From Cesiribacteraceae bacterium YIM B00369 (GTDB taxonomy: Bacteria > Bacteroidota > Bacteroidia > Cytophagales > Cyclobacteriaceae): 64,000 nucleotides of DNA. The stretch covers positions 62,001-126,000 of the forward strand of contig JAFMYY010000014.1 in NCBI GenBank assembly GCA_017948555.1, read 5' to 3'. Each line of letters begins with the position of its first letter. Positions within the stretch are counted from its first letter, which is position 1. Both the position numbers and the translations under genes were made by a program. A model generated the notes under the pieces. It did no database searches. It saw nothing but the letters and a program-made list of their open reading frames with translations, and was not told the origin of the DNA. Below, piece by piece: positions 10,034 through 17,390 of the stretch.

Positions 10034-10609
10034 TTAAAGCAGCCTGAAGCTTTTGCGGTGCCAGGGGCTCGGGCCTATTGCTTCAATAGCTTTCCGGTGT
10101 GCCTTAGTGGGGTAGCCTGCATTTTGCTGCCAGAGGTAATCGGGGAAGTCTGCCGCCAGTTTTTCCATCAGCTCATCGCGGCAGGTTTTGGCGAGTACAG
10201 ATGCGGCTGCTATGGAGGCAAATTTGCTGTCGCCTTTAACCACACACAGGTGCTGAATAAAAGGGTAGGGATTAAACCGGTTTCCGTCTATAAGCAGCAG
10301 TTCAGGCCGGATGCTCAGTTTATCCACCGCCCTGTGCATGGCAAGTATGCTTGCCTGCAGTATATTTATTTCATCTATTTCTTCCGGGCTGCACTCTGCA
10401 ACGGCCCATGCAAGGGCTTCTTTTTCTATAACAGGCCGGAGAGCTTCCCGCTCTTTTTTAGTAAGCTGTTTTGAATCGTTAAGTAAAGGGTGGTGGAAAT
10501 CCGGTGGAAGAATTACAGCTGCCGCCACTACCGGGCCAGCCAGGCAACCGCGGCCGGCTTCATCGCAGCCGGCTTCAGGTACAATATTTTGATGGTAAGG
10601 TTTGAGCAT
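10034..10609 (-). CDS. rnhB: Ribonuclease HII
   Basis: 191 residues from the Met at 10609 ([14 protein letters not shown]). The frame stays open further upstream but would overlap the preceding gene and add unrelated residues. The catalytic acidic residues appear in [28 protein letters not shown] and LLIDGN, with [19 protein letters not shown] typical of type 2 RNase H. It removes RNA primers and misincorporated ribonucleotides from DNA. It starts 20 bases after the stop of the membrane gene at 10630-11010, so the two probably form an operon. Confidence 0.95.
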   Translation of the reverse strand: MLKPYHQNIVPEAGCDEAGRGCLAGPVVAAAVILPPDFHHPLLNDSKQLTKKEREALRPVIEKEALAWAVAECSPEEIDEINILQASILAMHRAVDKLSIRPELLLIDGNRFNPYPFIQHLCVVKGDSKFASIAAASVLAKTCRDELMEKLAADFPDYLWQQNAGYPTKAHRKAIEAIGPSPWHRKSFRLL

Positions 10610-10629
10610 GCCCTGTAAAGATAATAAAA

Positions 10630-11010
10630 CTATGCGAGCCACCATGCACATAACCACTTCAGGGCCGATGACTCGCAGCAGCCCCTGCAATGGGTGAACA
10701 TCCACAGGCAGTCGATAAAATCGGTAAGCATGTGGAACAGCAGTCCTGTTCCCAGAATTCTGGCTGTGCGGTTAGGGGAAAGGACCATTGCAATATAAAC
10801 CAGCATAGCAGGCCAGGTATGTAAAAAGTGGAATCCAATGCTGCACCGGTCAGGAGCAAAAACGGGGTTTGCAAGCAGATGGTCCAGGTCCACAGCCATG
10901 GTCAGGAGCATCAGGGTCCACGCCTTCAGCCATACCCTCCTGAAAAGCAGGACAGCAAGCACTCCCGGTGCTAAAAAATGAAGGCTGTAATGAACAATGG
11001 TTTGTAGCAC
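10630..11010 (-). CDS. Small multi-pass membrane protein, DUF6122-like
   Basis: 126 residues with three to four hydrophobic segments. The pattern [38 protein letters not shown] and [15 protein letters not shown] matches the DUF6122 family as I remember it, found in Bacteroidota. The conserved His/Asp residues inside membrane segments hint at metal binding, related in look to YdjM/LexA-regulated hydrolase-like membrane proteins, but the function is unknown. It is the upstream gene of rnhB. Confidence 0.7.
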   Translation of the reverse strand: MLQTIVHYSLHFLAPGVLAVLLFRRVWLKAWTLMLLTMAVDLDHLLANPVFAPDRCSIGFHFLHTWPAMLVYIAMVLSPNRTARILGTGLLFHMLTDFIDCLWMFTHCRGCCESSALKWLCAWWLA

Positions 11011-11013
11011 AGT

Positions 11014-11050
11014 TTACTTTGAGTATTGAGTATTGAGTATTGAGTATTGA
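11014..11050. repeat. TTGAGTA heptamer tandem repeat
   Basis: Four near-perfect 7-base units TTGAGTA run directly upstream of the DUF6122-like gene start, ending in TTGAAAC. This is the cleanest copy of the heptamer type seen elsewhere in the host part. Confidence 0.85.
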
Positions 11051-11172
11051 AACAGCTGCGTGATTGTGGAAGTTTCTATTGCACCTTTTTCGCCCCCATT
11101 GCAGCTGTTTATGTTTTTTGCCGGCAGCCGTTTACTCTTTTAAATTTAAAACAGACTCTTCAGAAAAATGCT

Positions 11173-11201
11173 TTTTAGATGAGACAATAATCGTAATTTT
11201 G
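11173..11201 (+). promoter_or_regulatory. Bacteroidota-type promoter upstream of a truncated reading frame
   Basis: TAATTTTG at 11194-11201 fits the -7 consensus TAnnTTTG, with a T-run about 18-20 bases upstream as a weak -33. About 37 bases further downstream is an ATG (11239) that opens only a 15-codon frame, which suggests the promoter of a host gene interrupted by the phage. Confidence 0.5.
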
Positions 11202-11238
11202 TCTCAATGCCCTTATTTGCGCACTAAAGGCTGTTTTC

Positions 11239-11286
11239 ATGATGCTGGGTACAAATGAGGTACAGGAGGCATCAAAAAAAAGCTAA
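11239..11286 (+). pseudogene. Possible 5' remnant of a host gene cut by phage integration
   Basis: After a good host-type promoter, ATG ATG opens a 15-residue frame (MMLGTNEVQEASKKS) that ends at once in TAA. Start context and spacing look like a real gene start rather than chance. The phage leftmost gene ends about 100 bases to the right. I infer that the attachment site lies within or just after this stub, around 11265-11330, and that the rest of the gene is on the far side of the prophage. The rest of the 11011-11389 gap holds only the heptamer repeat, the promoter and the terminator below. Confidence 0.35.
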
Positions 11287-11330
11287 AGCAGTAAATTATA
11301 TAACCACTTCAGCAGCTCCCATAAAAACAA

Positions 11331-11356
11331 TAGCAGGGCTAAAACTAACCCTGCTA
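11331..11356 (-). terminator. Intrinsic terminator of the leftward lysogeny genes
   Basis: TAGCAGGG and CCCTGCTA form an 8-bp stem. On the minus strand it is followed by TTGTTTTTATG. It lies about 35 bases after the last leftward phage gene and so marks the phage-side end of that transcript. Confidence 0.75.
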
Positions 11357-11389
11357 AAAATGTATCTCTGTAAAATTTACCTCTGTACA

Positions 11390-11836
11390 TTACCTGCCCT
11401 GTAGTCCACTGAACATGCTGTATAGTCCTGTAATATTTAATACAAGACCAACTGACATTCCAGTAATGCCTATACCCCTAATGTTTTTAATTTTCTTATC
11501 CATATTATTAAGGTCGTTGCTGTATTTAGTCAGTGAATCGTTATACCTTTTTACCACTACATCTCTTGCTTCATCATTATCACCAAGAGAGGCTACTTCT
11601 TTGGCGTACTTCTCATGTGAATATCCTAAAACAGGCTCTTTTACTAAGCTAGGAGCAAGGACAGCTAATCCTGTACCGATTGCAGAGATAGTGAATCCCG
11701 CAAGGAGCTGGTTCCTTCCCTGCTTTATTGATTTCTGGTTTATCCTTAAATCCACTTCCTTTTCCTGTGATGGAAGAACTTGAGCGTTTACTGAAATACT
11801 TATTAATAATAGTAGGGGTAGAATTAATTTCTTCAT
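11390..11836 (-). CDS. Small exported or membrane protein of the lysogeny region
   Basis: 148 residues. A signal peptide (MKKLILPLLLLISISVNAQ, probable cleavage after NAQ) is followed by a short charged stretch, a hydrophobic segment (about 45-65), a central charged helix with SLTKYSNDLNNMDKKIKN and a second hydrophobic segment near the C-terminus. No family recognised. It is the last gene of a leftward group with the DUF4468-like gene and the repressor, so it is likely expressed in the lysogen and could alter the host envelope. Confidence 0.6.
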   Translation of the reverse strand: MKKLILPLLLLISISVNAQVLPSQEKEVDLRINQKSIKQGRNQLLAGFTISAIGTGLAVLAPSLVKEPVLGYSHEKYAKEVASLGDNDEARDVVVKRYNDSLTKYSNDLNNMDKKIKNIRGIGITGMSVGLVLNITGLYSMFSGLQGR

Positions 11837-11869
11837 TTTTAATCTGTGGGTTTTTAAATATTTAATGGA

Positions 11870-12475
11870 TTACCAATCTGAATTTTCAATAGTAACATTT
11901 GTATTCCCTTCCTTCAAAGCTTTTTCAACTCCATCAAGCGTAGATATAGCTGCGAAGTGTGAGTTATAGAAAGCTTTACCCATTACTGTTTTACTGAAGC
12001 CTTTAGGGTTAATTGGGAACTCTTCATTTATTGAAGATGAAACATGTGAGTTAGGTGTATTACCTCCTATAAGGATTTTATCATAATCGGTTAGAGTTAC
12101 CAAAATACGGGCCTTTCCTTCTTTTACATCTACTCTTAAAATGTGCCATGTACTCACTTTGGTAGTAATTATACTCTGACCTATGTGAACATCAACGAAT
12201 TGACCTTTACCGGTTATGGTTCCGCTTTCCTTATCCTTTGCCTGTATCACTGAGTTTGCATCGCCATACTTATAAACAAAGTAATTGGATGCCCTGTCAA
12301 ATAAATCATCTTTACTTAAACCGGTAACATCAACAATTCGCTGATAAGTAAGATTGCCATAATCATCTAACTCCCATTGGCCTTCAATGGATGCCAACAT
12401 TTTCTTCGTCTCTCTGCTTTGGGCATTAGCTGTTAAGCATATCAATAATAGAATAGGTAGGAATAGTTTTTTCAT
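11870..12475 (-). CDS. Exported DUF4468-like protein
   Basis: 201 residues with a signal peptide ending in ANAQ near residue 19. The mature part has IVDVTGLSKDDLFDRAS, ANSVIQAKDKESGTITGKG and later VDVKEGKARILVTLTDY, the order of the DUF4468 (TBP-like fold) domain that Bacteroidota encode in many exported proteins. It starts four bases downstream of the repressor stop, so it should be co-transcribed with it in the lysogen. Its nearly identical signal peptide to the next gene suggests the same export route. A role such as surface exclusion is only a guess. Confidence 0.65.
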   Translation of the reverse strand: MKKLFLPILLLICLTANAQSRETKKMLASIEGQWELDDYGNLTYQRIVDVTGLSKDDLFDRASNYFVYKYGDANSVIQAKDKESGTITGKGQFVDVHIGQSIITTKVSTWHILRVDVKEGKARILVTLTDYDKILIGGNTPNSHVSSSINEEFPINPKGFSKTVMGKAFYNSHFAAISTLDGVEKALKEGNTNVTIENSDW

Positions 12476-12479
12476 GTGG

Positions 12480-13145
12480 TTAAATTGTTTTGCGCTGAAT
12501 TTTACCTTTTACCATGTAAAGGTTTATGATCTGATTCTTGTGTACCTCAACATCATCATACTGCTTATTTGATGATCTTAGAATTACATACTGAGGGTCT
12601 GAATGCCTCTGCACATATTTTACAGTCCTGAATTCTGCTGTTACTACTAAGTATATTTCCCCGAACAGTATCAGAGATTTATCATTTACCTTCCTGCATA
12701 CGGCAATATCTCCTGCTGTAAAATGAGGATACATACTATCCCCCCATACGTTTAAAGCTATATTACAATCTTCCATTCCAGGAACTATTATATACTGACT
12801 TGGTACTTCTGGTGAATCATTAAACATTTCAACCGGCCCTCCTGATGCCTCAAAGTCATAATATGCGACTCCTTTTCCCTTTAAGGTAGCAGAAATATTA
12901 TTACCAACAAAAGCATTTTTGTCAATGCCATTCAATATTGAATCAAGGTTTAATTCTGGAAATTCATGGATTATTTTCCCGACTAATTCAGAATACCCCT
13001 TCTTTCTTACCCCTGATTTAAACTCTGTAATGCTTTGTTCTGGCATATTTATCCTTTTTGCCAATTCTCTTTGAGATGCAATTAAGCCAGTATCTATCAG
13101 GTAATCAACTATTTGGCTTACGTGCGTGTTTTTAACCTTAATCAT
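12480..13145 (-). CDS. CI/LexA-like phage repressor (HTH plus S24 peptidase domain)
   Basis: 221 residues. The N-terminal HTH (SQRELAKRINMPEQSITEFK, about residues 24-43) binds operators. The C-terminal S24 domain has the catalytic serine in WGDSMYPHFTAGDIAV and the lysine in FRTVKYVQRH. A candidate self-cleavage region FEASGGP lies near residue 99. This is the layout of SOS-inducible repressors that lose activity by RecA-stimulated autocleavage. It is divergent from the Cro-like gene, with operators between. Confidence 0.9.
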   Translation of the reverse strand: MIKVKNTHVSQIVDYLIDTGLIASQRELAKRINMPEQSITEFKSGVRKKGYSELVGKIIHEFPELNLDSILNGIDKNAFVGNNISATLKGKGVAYYDFEASGGPVEMFNDSPEVPSQYIIVPGMEDCNIALNVWGDSMYPHFTAGDIAVCRKVNDKSLILFGEIYLVVTAEFRTVKYVQRHSDPQYVILRSSNKQYDDVEVHKNQIINLYMVKGKIQRKTI

Positions 13146-13180
13146 TCAAGAAAAAATAATTGAAATAAATTGAATAAACA

Positions 13181-13211
13181 TTGTTTTGCATTGACTCAAT
13201 GTGTATCTTTG
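13181..13211 (+). promoter_or_regulatory. Rightward early promoter with operator palindrome
   Basis: TATCTTTG at 13204-13211 is a textbook Bacteroidota -7 box, with TTG at 13181-13183 exactly 20 bases upstream as -33. Between them lies the palindrome CATTGACTCAATG (13189-13201), and more ATTGA half-sites occur leftward to 13146. This is the expected switch region where the CI-like and Cro-like proteins compete. Confidence 0.75.
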
Positions 13212-13238
13212 TATCATAACATTAAGACATCTAAATAT

Positions 13239-13442
13239 ATGGAAACAATAATGAAAAAGAAACCCAAGTCAAATGCCACACGACAATATACTGTAGGGTT
13301 AGAGAAAACTTTAAGAGGTCCAATGATGAAGGCTCTTGCAATGGAGATAGAAAATTCAGGAGAGTATCTATCAATAAACTCTTTGGCTTCGCAACTCATA
13401 CGCATTGGTTTAAAAAAAAAGTATCCGGAAATCGTAATCTGA
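13239..13442 (+). CDS. Small Cro-like regulator, probable ribbon-helix-helix
   Basis: 67 residues from the ATG at 13239; a frame start at 13170 would lie upstream of the promoter box and is rejected. A basic N-terminus is followed by a short strand (RQYTVGLE) and two helices (PMMKALAMEIENSG, SINSLASQLIRIGLKKK), the order of an Arc/MetJ-type fold. As first gene of the rightward early transcript, opposite the repressor, it probably plays the Cro role. Confidence 0.6.
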   Translation: METIMKKKPKSNATRQYTVGLEKTLRGPMMKALAMEIENSGEYLSINSLASQLIRIGLKKKYPEIVI

Positions 13443-13523
13443 AAAAGGTTCCCAAAACTTAATATTTATTTAAGCAACAACTAAGCCATTATAATCCAAT
13501 ACAACCTTAAGTTATCCACAAAA

Positions 13524-14264
13524 ATGAAAGCTTTAACGCAACAAATTGACAATCAGTATGAAGCATCTTTCAGTAAAGATGGAAGAGATTTGCAGAAATT
13601 ACTTTCTTCAACAAAGCTTCATACAAATTGGGCTAAAGCTCAGGTCAAAAGACTTGGTTTGATTGATGGTAAAGATTATAAAGTTATTCTTGCCTTTGAG
13701 GGAAAGAAAGTTTCAAAGATAAATCCAAAGACTTTTTTCTTTACTGAAGCAGCAGCACACCGGATTGCTAACCACAGCGAAGTAAGATCAGATACTGCAA
13801 TGATGGTTAAGGACACCAGTACTTTAGCTTCCTTAGCAATACAGGGCAATGAAGATGCTATTCTTTTGCAAGCTCAAATGATCCTTCAGAAAAGATGCGA
13901 CAGCCTCCTTATTGAAAACAAGTTGCTATTAGAAAGAGAAGCAGCATCAAGGCCAAAGCTTGAATATTGCGATAAGGTATTAGACAGCAATTCTTTTCAC
14001 AACATCACAAGCATAGCCAAAGAGCTTAATCTGAGAAGCGGATCGCAGCTTAACCAAATACTGAAAGAAAAAGGTGTTCAGTATAAGCAAAACGGAATAT
14101 GGCACTTATACGCTAAGTATGCCAACAAAGGATACACCATTACCAAAACACACCTGTACGAGAAAGAAGATGGTATGTATACTTCTTTATCTACTAAGTG
14201 GACAGAAAAAGGGAGAAGGTTTATCCATGAGCTATGTAATCCTAAACTGGAATTATACGCATGA
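13524..14264 (+). CDS. Phage antirepressor with KilAC domain
   Basis: 246 residues. The N-terminal part (DLQKLLSSTKLHTNWAKAQV) resembles the AntA-type module, and the C-terminal KilAC part is visible in LEYCDKVLDSNSFHNITSIA, SGSQLNQILKEKGVQY and WTEKGRRFIHEL. Such proteins bind DNA or repressors and can push a prophage into lytic growth. It is the second rightward early gene and its stop overlaps the next ATG. Confidence 0.85.
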   Translation: MKALTQQIDNQYEASFSKDGRDLQKLLSSTKLHTNWAKAQVKRLGLIDGKDYKVILAFEGKKVSKINPKTFFFTEAAAHRIANHSEVRSDTAMMVKDTSTLASLAIQGNEDAILLQAQMILQKRCDSLLIENKLLLEREAASRPKLEYCDKVLDSNSFHNITSIAKELNLRSGSQLNQILKEKGVQYKQNGIWHLYAKYANKGYTITKTHLYEKEDGMYTSLSTKWTEKGRRFIHELCNPKLELYA

Positions 14265-14389
14265 AAGATGATCTGGACCCTGAAATGAAAAAGGCAATAG
14301 AAGATTGCTTTGCAGAGATACACCGTCAGGATAAAATACTCTTAGCAATACTATCCATATTATTCACCCTTACAATAATATTCTTATGA
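14261..14389 (+). CDS. Tiny single-span membrane protein
   Basis: 42 residues. Its ATG overlaps the antirepressor stop (ATGA at 14261-14264), and its own TGA overlaps the next ATG (14386-14389), so translation is probably coupled on both sides. An acidic N-terminal half is followed by a C-terminal hydrophobic segment (LLAILSILFTLTIIFL). Function unknown. Confidence 0.6.
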   Translation: MKDDLDPEMKKAIEDCFAEIHRQDKILLAILSILFTLTIIFL

Positions 14390-14640
14390 GAGAATCGAAC
14401 CTACCCCTTGAAGATAAGCTTGACATATTTGAATACGGACTTAAAGCACAGGAGCTGTTTGCCGATTCAAGGATTCAGCAGAACAAAGAAATTGAAGAAG
14501 CTGTAAAAGCAAGGATAAGAAGGGAACTTGAAGAGGTTGTAAGCAGGATTGACCGGATGCAGTTTGAGGAATGCCCCCCAAAGCTACTGGTTAAGACTAT
14601 CAAAACTCAATTAAAGACCACCATCAACATATTTTTATAA
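14386..14640 (+). CDS. Unknown small charged helical phage protein
   Basis: 84 residues, strongly charged and probably helical (LPLEDKLDIFEYGLKAQELF, RIRRELEEVVSRIDRMQFEE). Coupled to the preceding tiny membrane gene by a 4-base overlap. No family recognised. Confidence 0.6.
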   Translation: MRESNLPLEDKLDIFEYGLKAQELFADSRIQQNKEIEEAVKARIRRELEEVVSRIDRMQFEECPPKLLVKTIKTQLKTTINIFL

Positions 14641-14661
14641 CCCTCTTTCCCCTCAAACACC

Positions 14662-14841
14662 ATGTTAAATATCGCCATTGGCTTACTGTGTTTCGCAGTA
14701 GCACTGATACTCATTTGCCTTGTAATTAATCATTTCACAAAGGATAAGAAGCCTTTCAGGGCAAGTGATTTTGTTTATGACCCTTTCCACCTTAAACCTA
14801 TTAAACATGAACATACTGGACGAACTAAAGAAAGAGCTTGA
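14662..14841 (+). CDS. Tiny membrane protein
   Basis: 59 residues with one N-terminal hydrophobic segment (about residues 3-23) followed by a basic tail. Its 3' end overlaps the start of the HTH gene at 14807 in another frame by 35 bases. The support is a start codon in normal spacing and a clear membrane segment; otherwise unknown. Confidence 0.5.
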   Translation: MLNIAIGLLCFAVALILICLVINHFTKDKKPFRASDFVYDPFHLKPIKHEHTGRTKERA

Positions 14842-15136
14842 AGATCAAAAGGCCCTGCTTAAGCTTATTCTGGAAAGAGTTGATGTAAGACCCCATCAGG
14901 AAGAAACAGGAGGCTATGAAATGGCACAGGAAGTAACAGGCTATTCAAAGAAAACCCTTCAGAGGATGGCAGCAACAGGAGACATTCCCAAAGCATCCGG
15001 CAAAAGGGAGAAGGTAATGTTTCACAAGCCTACGCTTATTAAGTGGATGAATGAAAGAGGTAAGCCATTATCTAATGATTTCATAAAGCAGGAAGTAGCA
15101 CAGGAGTATTCAAAATTTAAAAGATTAAGAAAATGA
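14807..15136 (+). CDS. Helix-turn-helix (excisionase-like) DNA-binding protein
   Basis: 109 residues from MNILDELKKEL at 14807; the frame is open up to 14765 but that start would sit inside the previous gene. A helical N-terminus is followed by a MerR/excisionase-type HTH (YEMAQEVTGYSKKTLQRMAA) and a wing (GDIPKASGKREKVMFHK). Bacteroidota mobile elements often carry this arrangement. It overlaps the next gene by ATGA at 15133. It could be an excisionase or an early regulator. Confidence 0.65.
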   Translation: MNILDELKKELEDQKALLKLILERVDVRPHQEETGGYEMAQEVTGYSKKTLQRMAATGDIPKASGKREKVMFHKPTLIKWMNERGKPLSNDFIKQEVAQEYSKFKRLRK

Positions 15137-15828
15137 AATACAACCTATCAGAAGCCGAAAGCACCTTAAAATTAGCCGATGAGCTAAGAAAGTTTATTCA
15201 GGAAAAGAAGCTATGGCTGGATGTGCATGGCAAGCCCCACATTAACATAGAAGCATGGCAATACGCAGCAGCTAACTTGGGAATAGTTCCTGTAGTGGAA
15301 CGGGTAGAGAACCTATCCACTGAATCAGAAATAAAGTATGGTGCATTTGTTACCTGCTATCAGATGGAATCATGGGCAAAGGTAAGCGCAGGTTATGCAG
15401 TATGCAGCAATAAAGAACCCGGCAAAAGAAACAACCCTGAATTTGCTATTTGCTCTATGGCTCAAACAAGAGCAGAAGGTAAAGCATACAGGCTTTTACT
15501 CGGATGGCTAATTAAAGCAGCAGGCTATGAAGCAACTCCTTCGGAGGAAATGGACAGCTTAGGTATCCAAGAACCGGAGCAAAAACAAGCTGCAAACAAC
15601 AAACAAGTCCAGCAAAATACCCAAAAACAGGCAGAAAACCCTGCTATAGCCAAGGCTACAAAAGAGCAGAAGGATAAGATTGCAGCCCTTCTAAATAACC
15701 CTGTTATAAAAACAGAAGAAAGAGTTAAGGGAGTAAACAGAATCCCTAAACTAACTATAGAAAGCGCAGAAGTAGCCATTAAATATTATACAAAGATGGT
15801 GAATGAAAGAACGCAGCAGCCAGCTTAA
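15133..15828 (+). CDS. Candidate phage recombination / single-strand annealing protein
   Basis: 231 residues. The core ICSMAQTRAEGKAYRLLLGW followed by AGYEATPSEEMD is a pattern shared by a widespread group of phage proteins that sit where annealing recombinases are found. The C-terminal block ATKEQKDKIAALLNN...LTIESAEVAIKYY resembles the tails of RecT/Erf-type proteins. Neighbouring Gp157 and the OB-fold gene further down support a role in DNA recombination. Biochemical activity is inferred, not seen. Confidence 0.45.
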   Translation: MKYNLSEAESTLKLADELRKFIQEKKLWLDVHGKPHINIEAWQYAAANLGIVPVVERVENLSTESEIKYGAFVTCYQMESWAKVSAGYAVCSNKEPGKRNNPEFAICSMAQTRAEGKAYRLLLGWLIKAAGYEATPSEEMDSLGIQEPEQKQAANNKQVQQNTQKQAENPAIAKATKEQKDKIAALLNNPVIKTEERVKGVNRIPKLTIESAEVAIKYYTKMVNERTQQPA

Positions 15829-15875
15829 ATAAGCCCGACCCTTAATTAAATATTCACCTTAAAACTTAAATAACG

Positions 15876-16385
15876 ATGCAAGAAACAGCAACAGCCCCCA
15901 ACAAATCACTTTTTCAAATCAACACCGAGTACCTTCAGTTAGCTAATGAGCTGGAAGAAATGGGAGGGGAATTAACCCCTGAAATGGAATCAGCTTTAGC
16001 AATCCATGAAGCTGAACTAAGTATCAAAGCAGAGAACTACCTGCATGTAATACGCAGAATGAAAGCTGATTGCGATATGGCAAAGGCTTATGAAGAACAG
16101 GCTAAAGAGTACCGGAAGCGTAAGGAGAAGGTTATTGAACGCCTTGAAATTGCTTTGCTTGATGCGGCTAAACTGTATGGAAAGTTCGATGCAGGTATTC
16201 AAACCGTTAGCACGAGAAAAAGTGAGCAGGTAATCATTACAGATCAAAATGTTATACCTGCCGAGTTCCTGAACAGAAAAGTAGTGGAAACGCCTGATAA
16301 GACTAAGATAAAGTCATTCCTGAAGAATGGAAGTGAAGTACCCGGAGCAGAATTAGTAACCAATCAAAACCTGCAAATCAGATAG
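15876..16385 (+). CDS. Siphovirus Gp157 family protein
   Basis: 169 residues. A long helical N-terminal half with EAELSIKAENYLHVIRRMKA is followed by the typical C-terminal half VSTRKSEQVIITDQNVIPAE and GSEVPGAELV, which matches Gp157 (PF05565) closely. The family sits next to recombination genes in many siphoviruses and has been linked to phage resistance when expressed in hosts; the mechanism is unknown. Confidence 0.85.
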   Translation: MQETATAPNKSLFQINTEYLQLANELEEMGGELTPEMESALAIHEAELSIKAENYLHVIRRMKADCDMAKAYEEQAKEYRKRKEKVIERLEIALLDAAKLYGKFDAGIQTVSTRKSEQVIITDQNVIPAEFLNRKVVETPDKTKIKSFLKNGSEVPGAELVTNQNLQIR

Positions 16386-16387
16386 TT

Positions 16388-16588
16388 ATGGACCTTAAGA
16401 CAGGATTAGAATTTACCCTGAACGCTTATCAGGAGCAGGTGAAAGCACTGGAAAATTTTGCTAACAGCACAACCAATCCGGAGGAAAGGAATAAGACCCA
16501 ACTGGTAGCGGATTTGTATCATGGATTCATTCACGACATGCAGCATTTATTAGATACCACAGAAGGGAGGGAATATGAGGACAGATAG
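16388..16588 (+). CDS. Unknown small phage protein
   Basis: 66 residues, helical and acidic at the C-terminus. It begins two bases after the Gp157 stop. No motif recognised. Confidence 0.55.
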   Translation: MDLKTGLEFTLNAYQEQVKALENFANSTTNPEERNKTQLVADLYHGFIHDMQHLLDTTEGREYEDR

Positions 16589-16745
16589 TTTTGATGATGT
16601 CAGGGAGTATCAACTTGACAGATATTTAGACAGCCTTGAAAATGAAGGTTATACCTGTAGCTACTGCGAATCATATTTAGGGAGTTCCGATTACTGCCCT
16701 CATTGTGATTGTGATGAAGATGGAAATAAATACAAAGAAGAATGA
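16575..16745 (+). CDS. Small zinc-ribbon-like protein
   Basis: 56 residues. Cys pairs in CSYC and CPHCDCDED could bind one zinc ion. The start overlaps the previous gene by 14 bases and the stop overlaps the next ATG (ATGA at 16742-16745), as for many genes here. Function unknown. Confidence 0.6.
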   Translation: MRTDSFDDVREYQLDRYLDSLENEGYTCSYCESYLGSSDYCPHCDCDEDGNKYKEE

Positions 16746-17152
16746 CCCTAAAGGATAACCTCCAGTTTATACGTGAAGCCCTTGATACAGATACCACCTT
16801 CACAGATTTATCAGCAGAGATCCTTCCTATTTCAGAAAAGCTTCAAAGCCTTATACAGCTTTCAGGCCTTTCATCAGAATGCAAAGCCAAAGCAAAGAAA
16901 GAATATGAACATGCAAGGCTACATGCAATAATGAAATTGCAGAAGGATAACCCACGAATGAACAGTACCCTCCTTATTAAAATGGCTGATGGTATGTGCG
17001 CAGAACAAATAGAAACGCTCACCTATGCTGACAGGCTTAATGCAGGAATAACCCATGCTATTGATGGATTAAGAAGCTTAATAAGCCTGTATAAAGAGGA
17101 AAGGATGAACTCACTCACACAAGTAAATAACAGATATGGAACAAAGAATTAA
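16742..17152 (+). CDS. Unknown helical phage protein
   Basis: 136 residues, predicted all-helical (LQSLIQLSGLSSECKAKAKK, INAGITHAIDGLRSLI-like segments). No family recognised. It lies within the recombination/replication block and overlaps the next gene by 17 bases. Confidence 0.6.
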   Translation: MTLKDNLQFIREALDTDTTFTDLSAEILPISEKLQSLIQLSGLSSECKAKAKKEYEHARLHAIMKLQKDNPRMNSTLLIKMADGMCAEQIETLTYADRLNAGITHAIDGLRSLISLYKEERMNSLTQVNNRYGTKN

Positions 17153-17390
17153 CAACTACCCCAAGCCTGATAGATGGACAGGAGGGGCTAAGACAATAGG
17201 ATCAGATAACTGGTTCAGATGCGCTCCAAGTGGCTTTCAGGAATACACTGTTAACCTCCGTATTGGAAGCACATTAAATGAAAAGATAATCCCTATTCAG
17301 GTGGTGGCTAATAGTCTGGAACAGGCTGAAAGCAGGGCACTGGCAGTAGGGGAAACATTTAAGTATATCACAAAAGTAGAGTTAGAATGA
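17136..17390 (+). CDS. Unknown small phage protein
   Basis: 84 residues, with an aromatic-rich N-terminus (PKPDRWTGGAKTIGSDNWFR) and an alternating strand pattern after it. Its stop overlaps the ATG of the methyltransferase (ATGA). Confidence 0.55.
   Translation: MEQRINNYPKPDRWTGGAKTIGSDNWFRCAPSGFQEYTVNLRIGSTLNEKIIPIQVVANSLEQAESRALAVGETFKYITKVELE

Noticed and set aside
11011-11389. tRNA gene as attachment site
   Set aside because: No cloverleaf or CCA-end-like sequence could be found in this gap.
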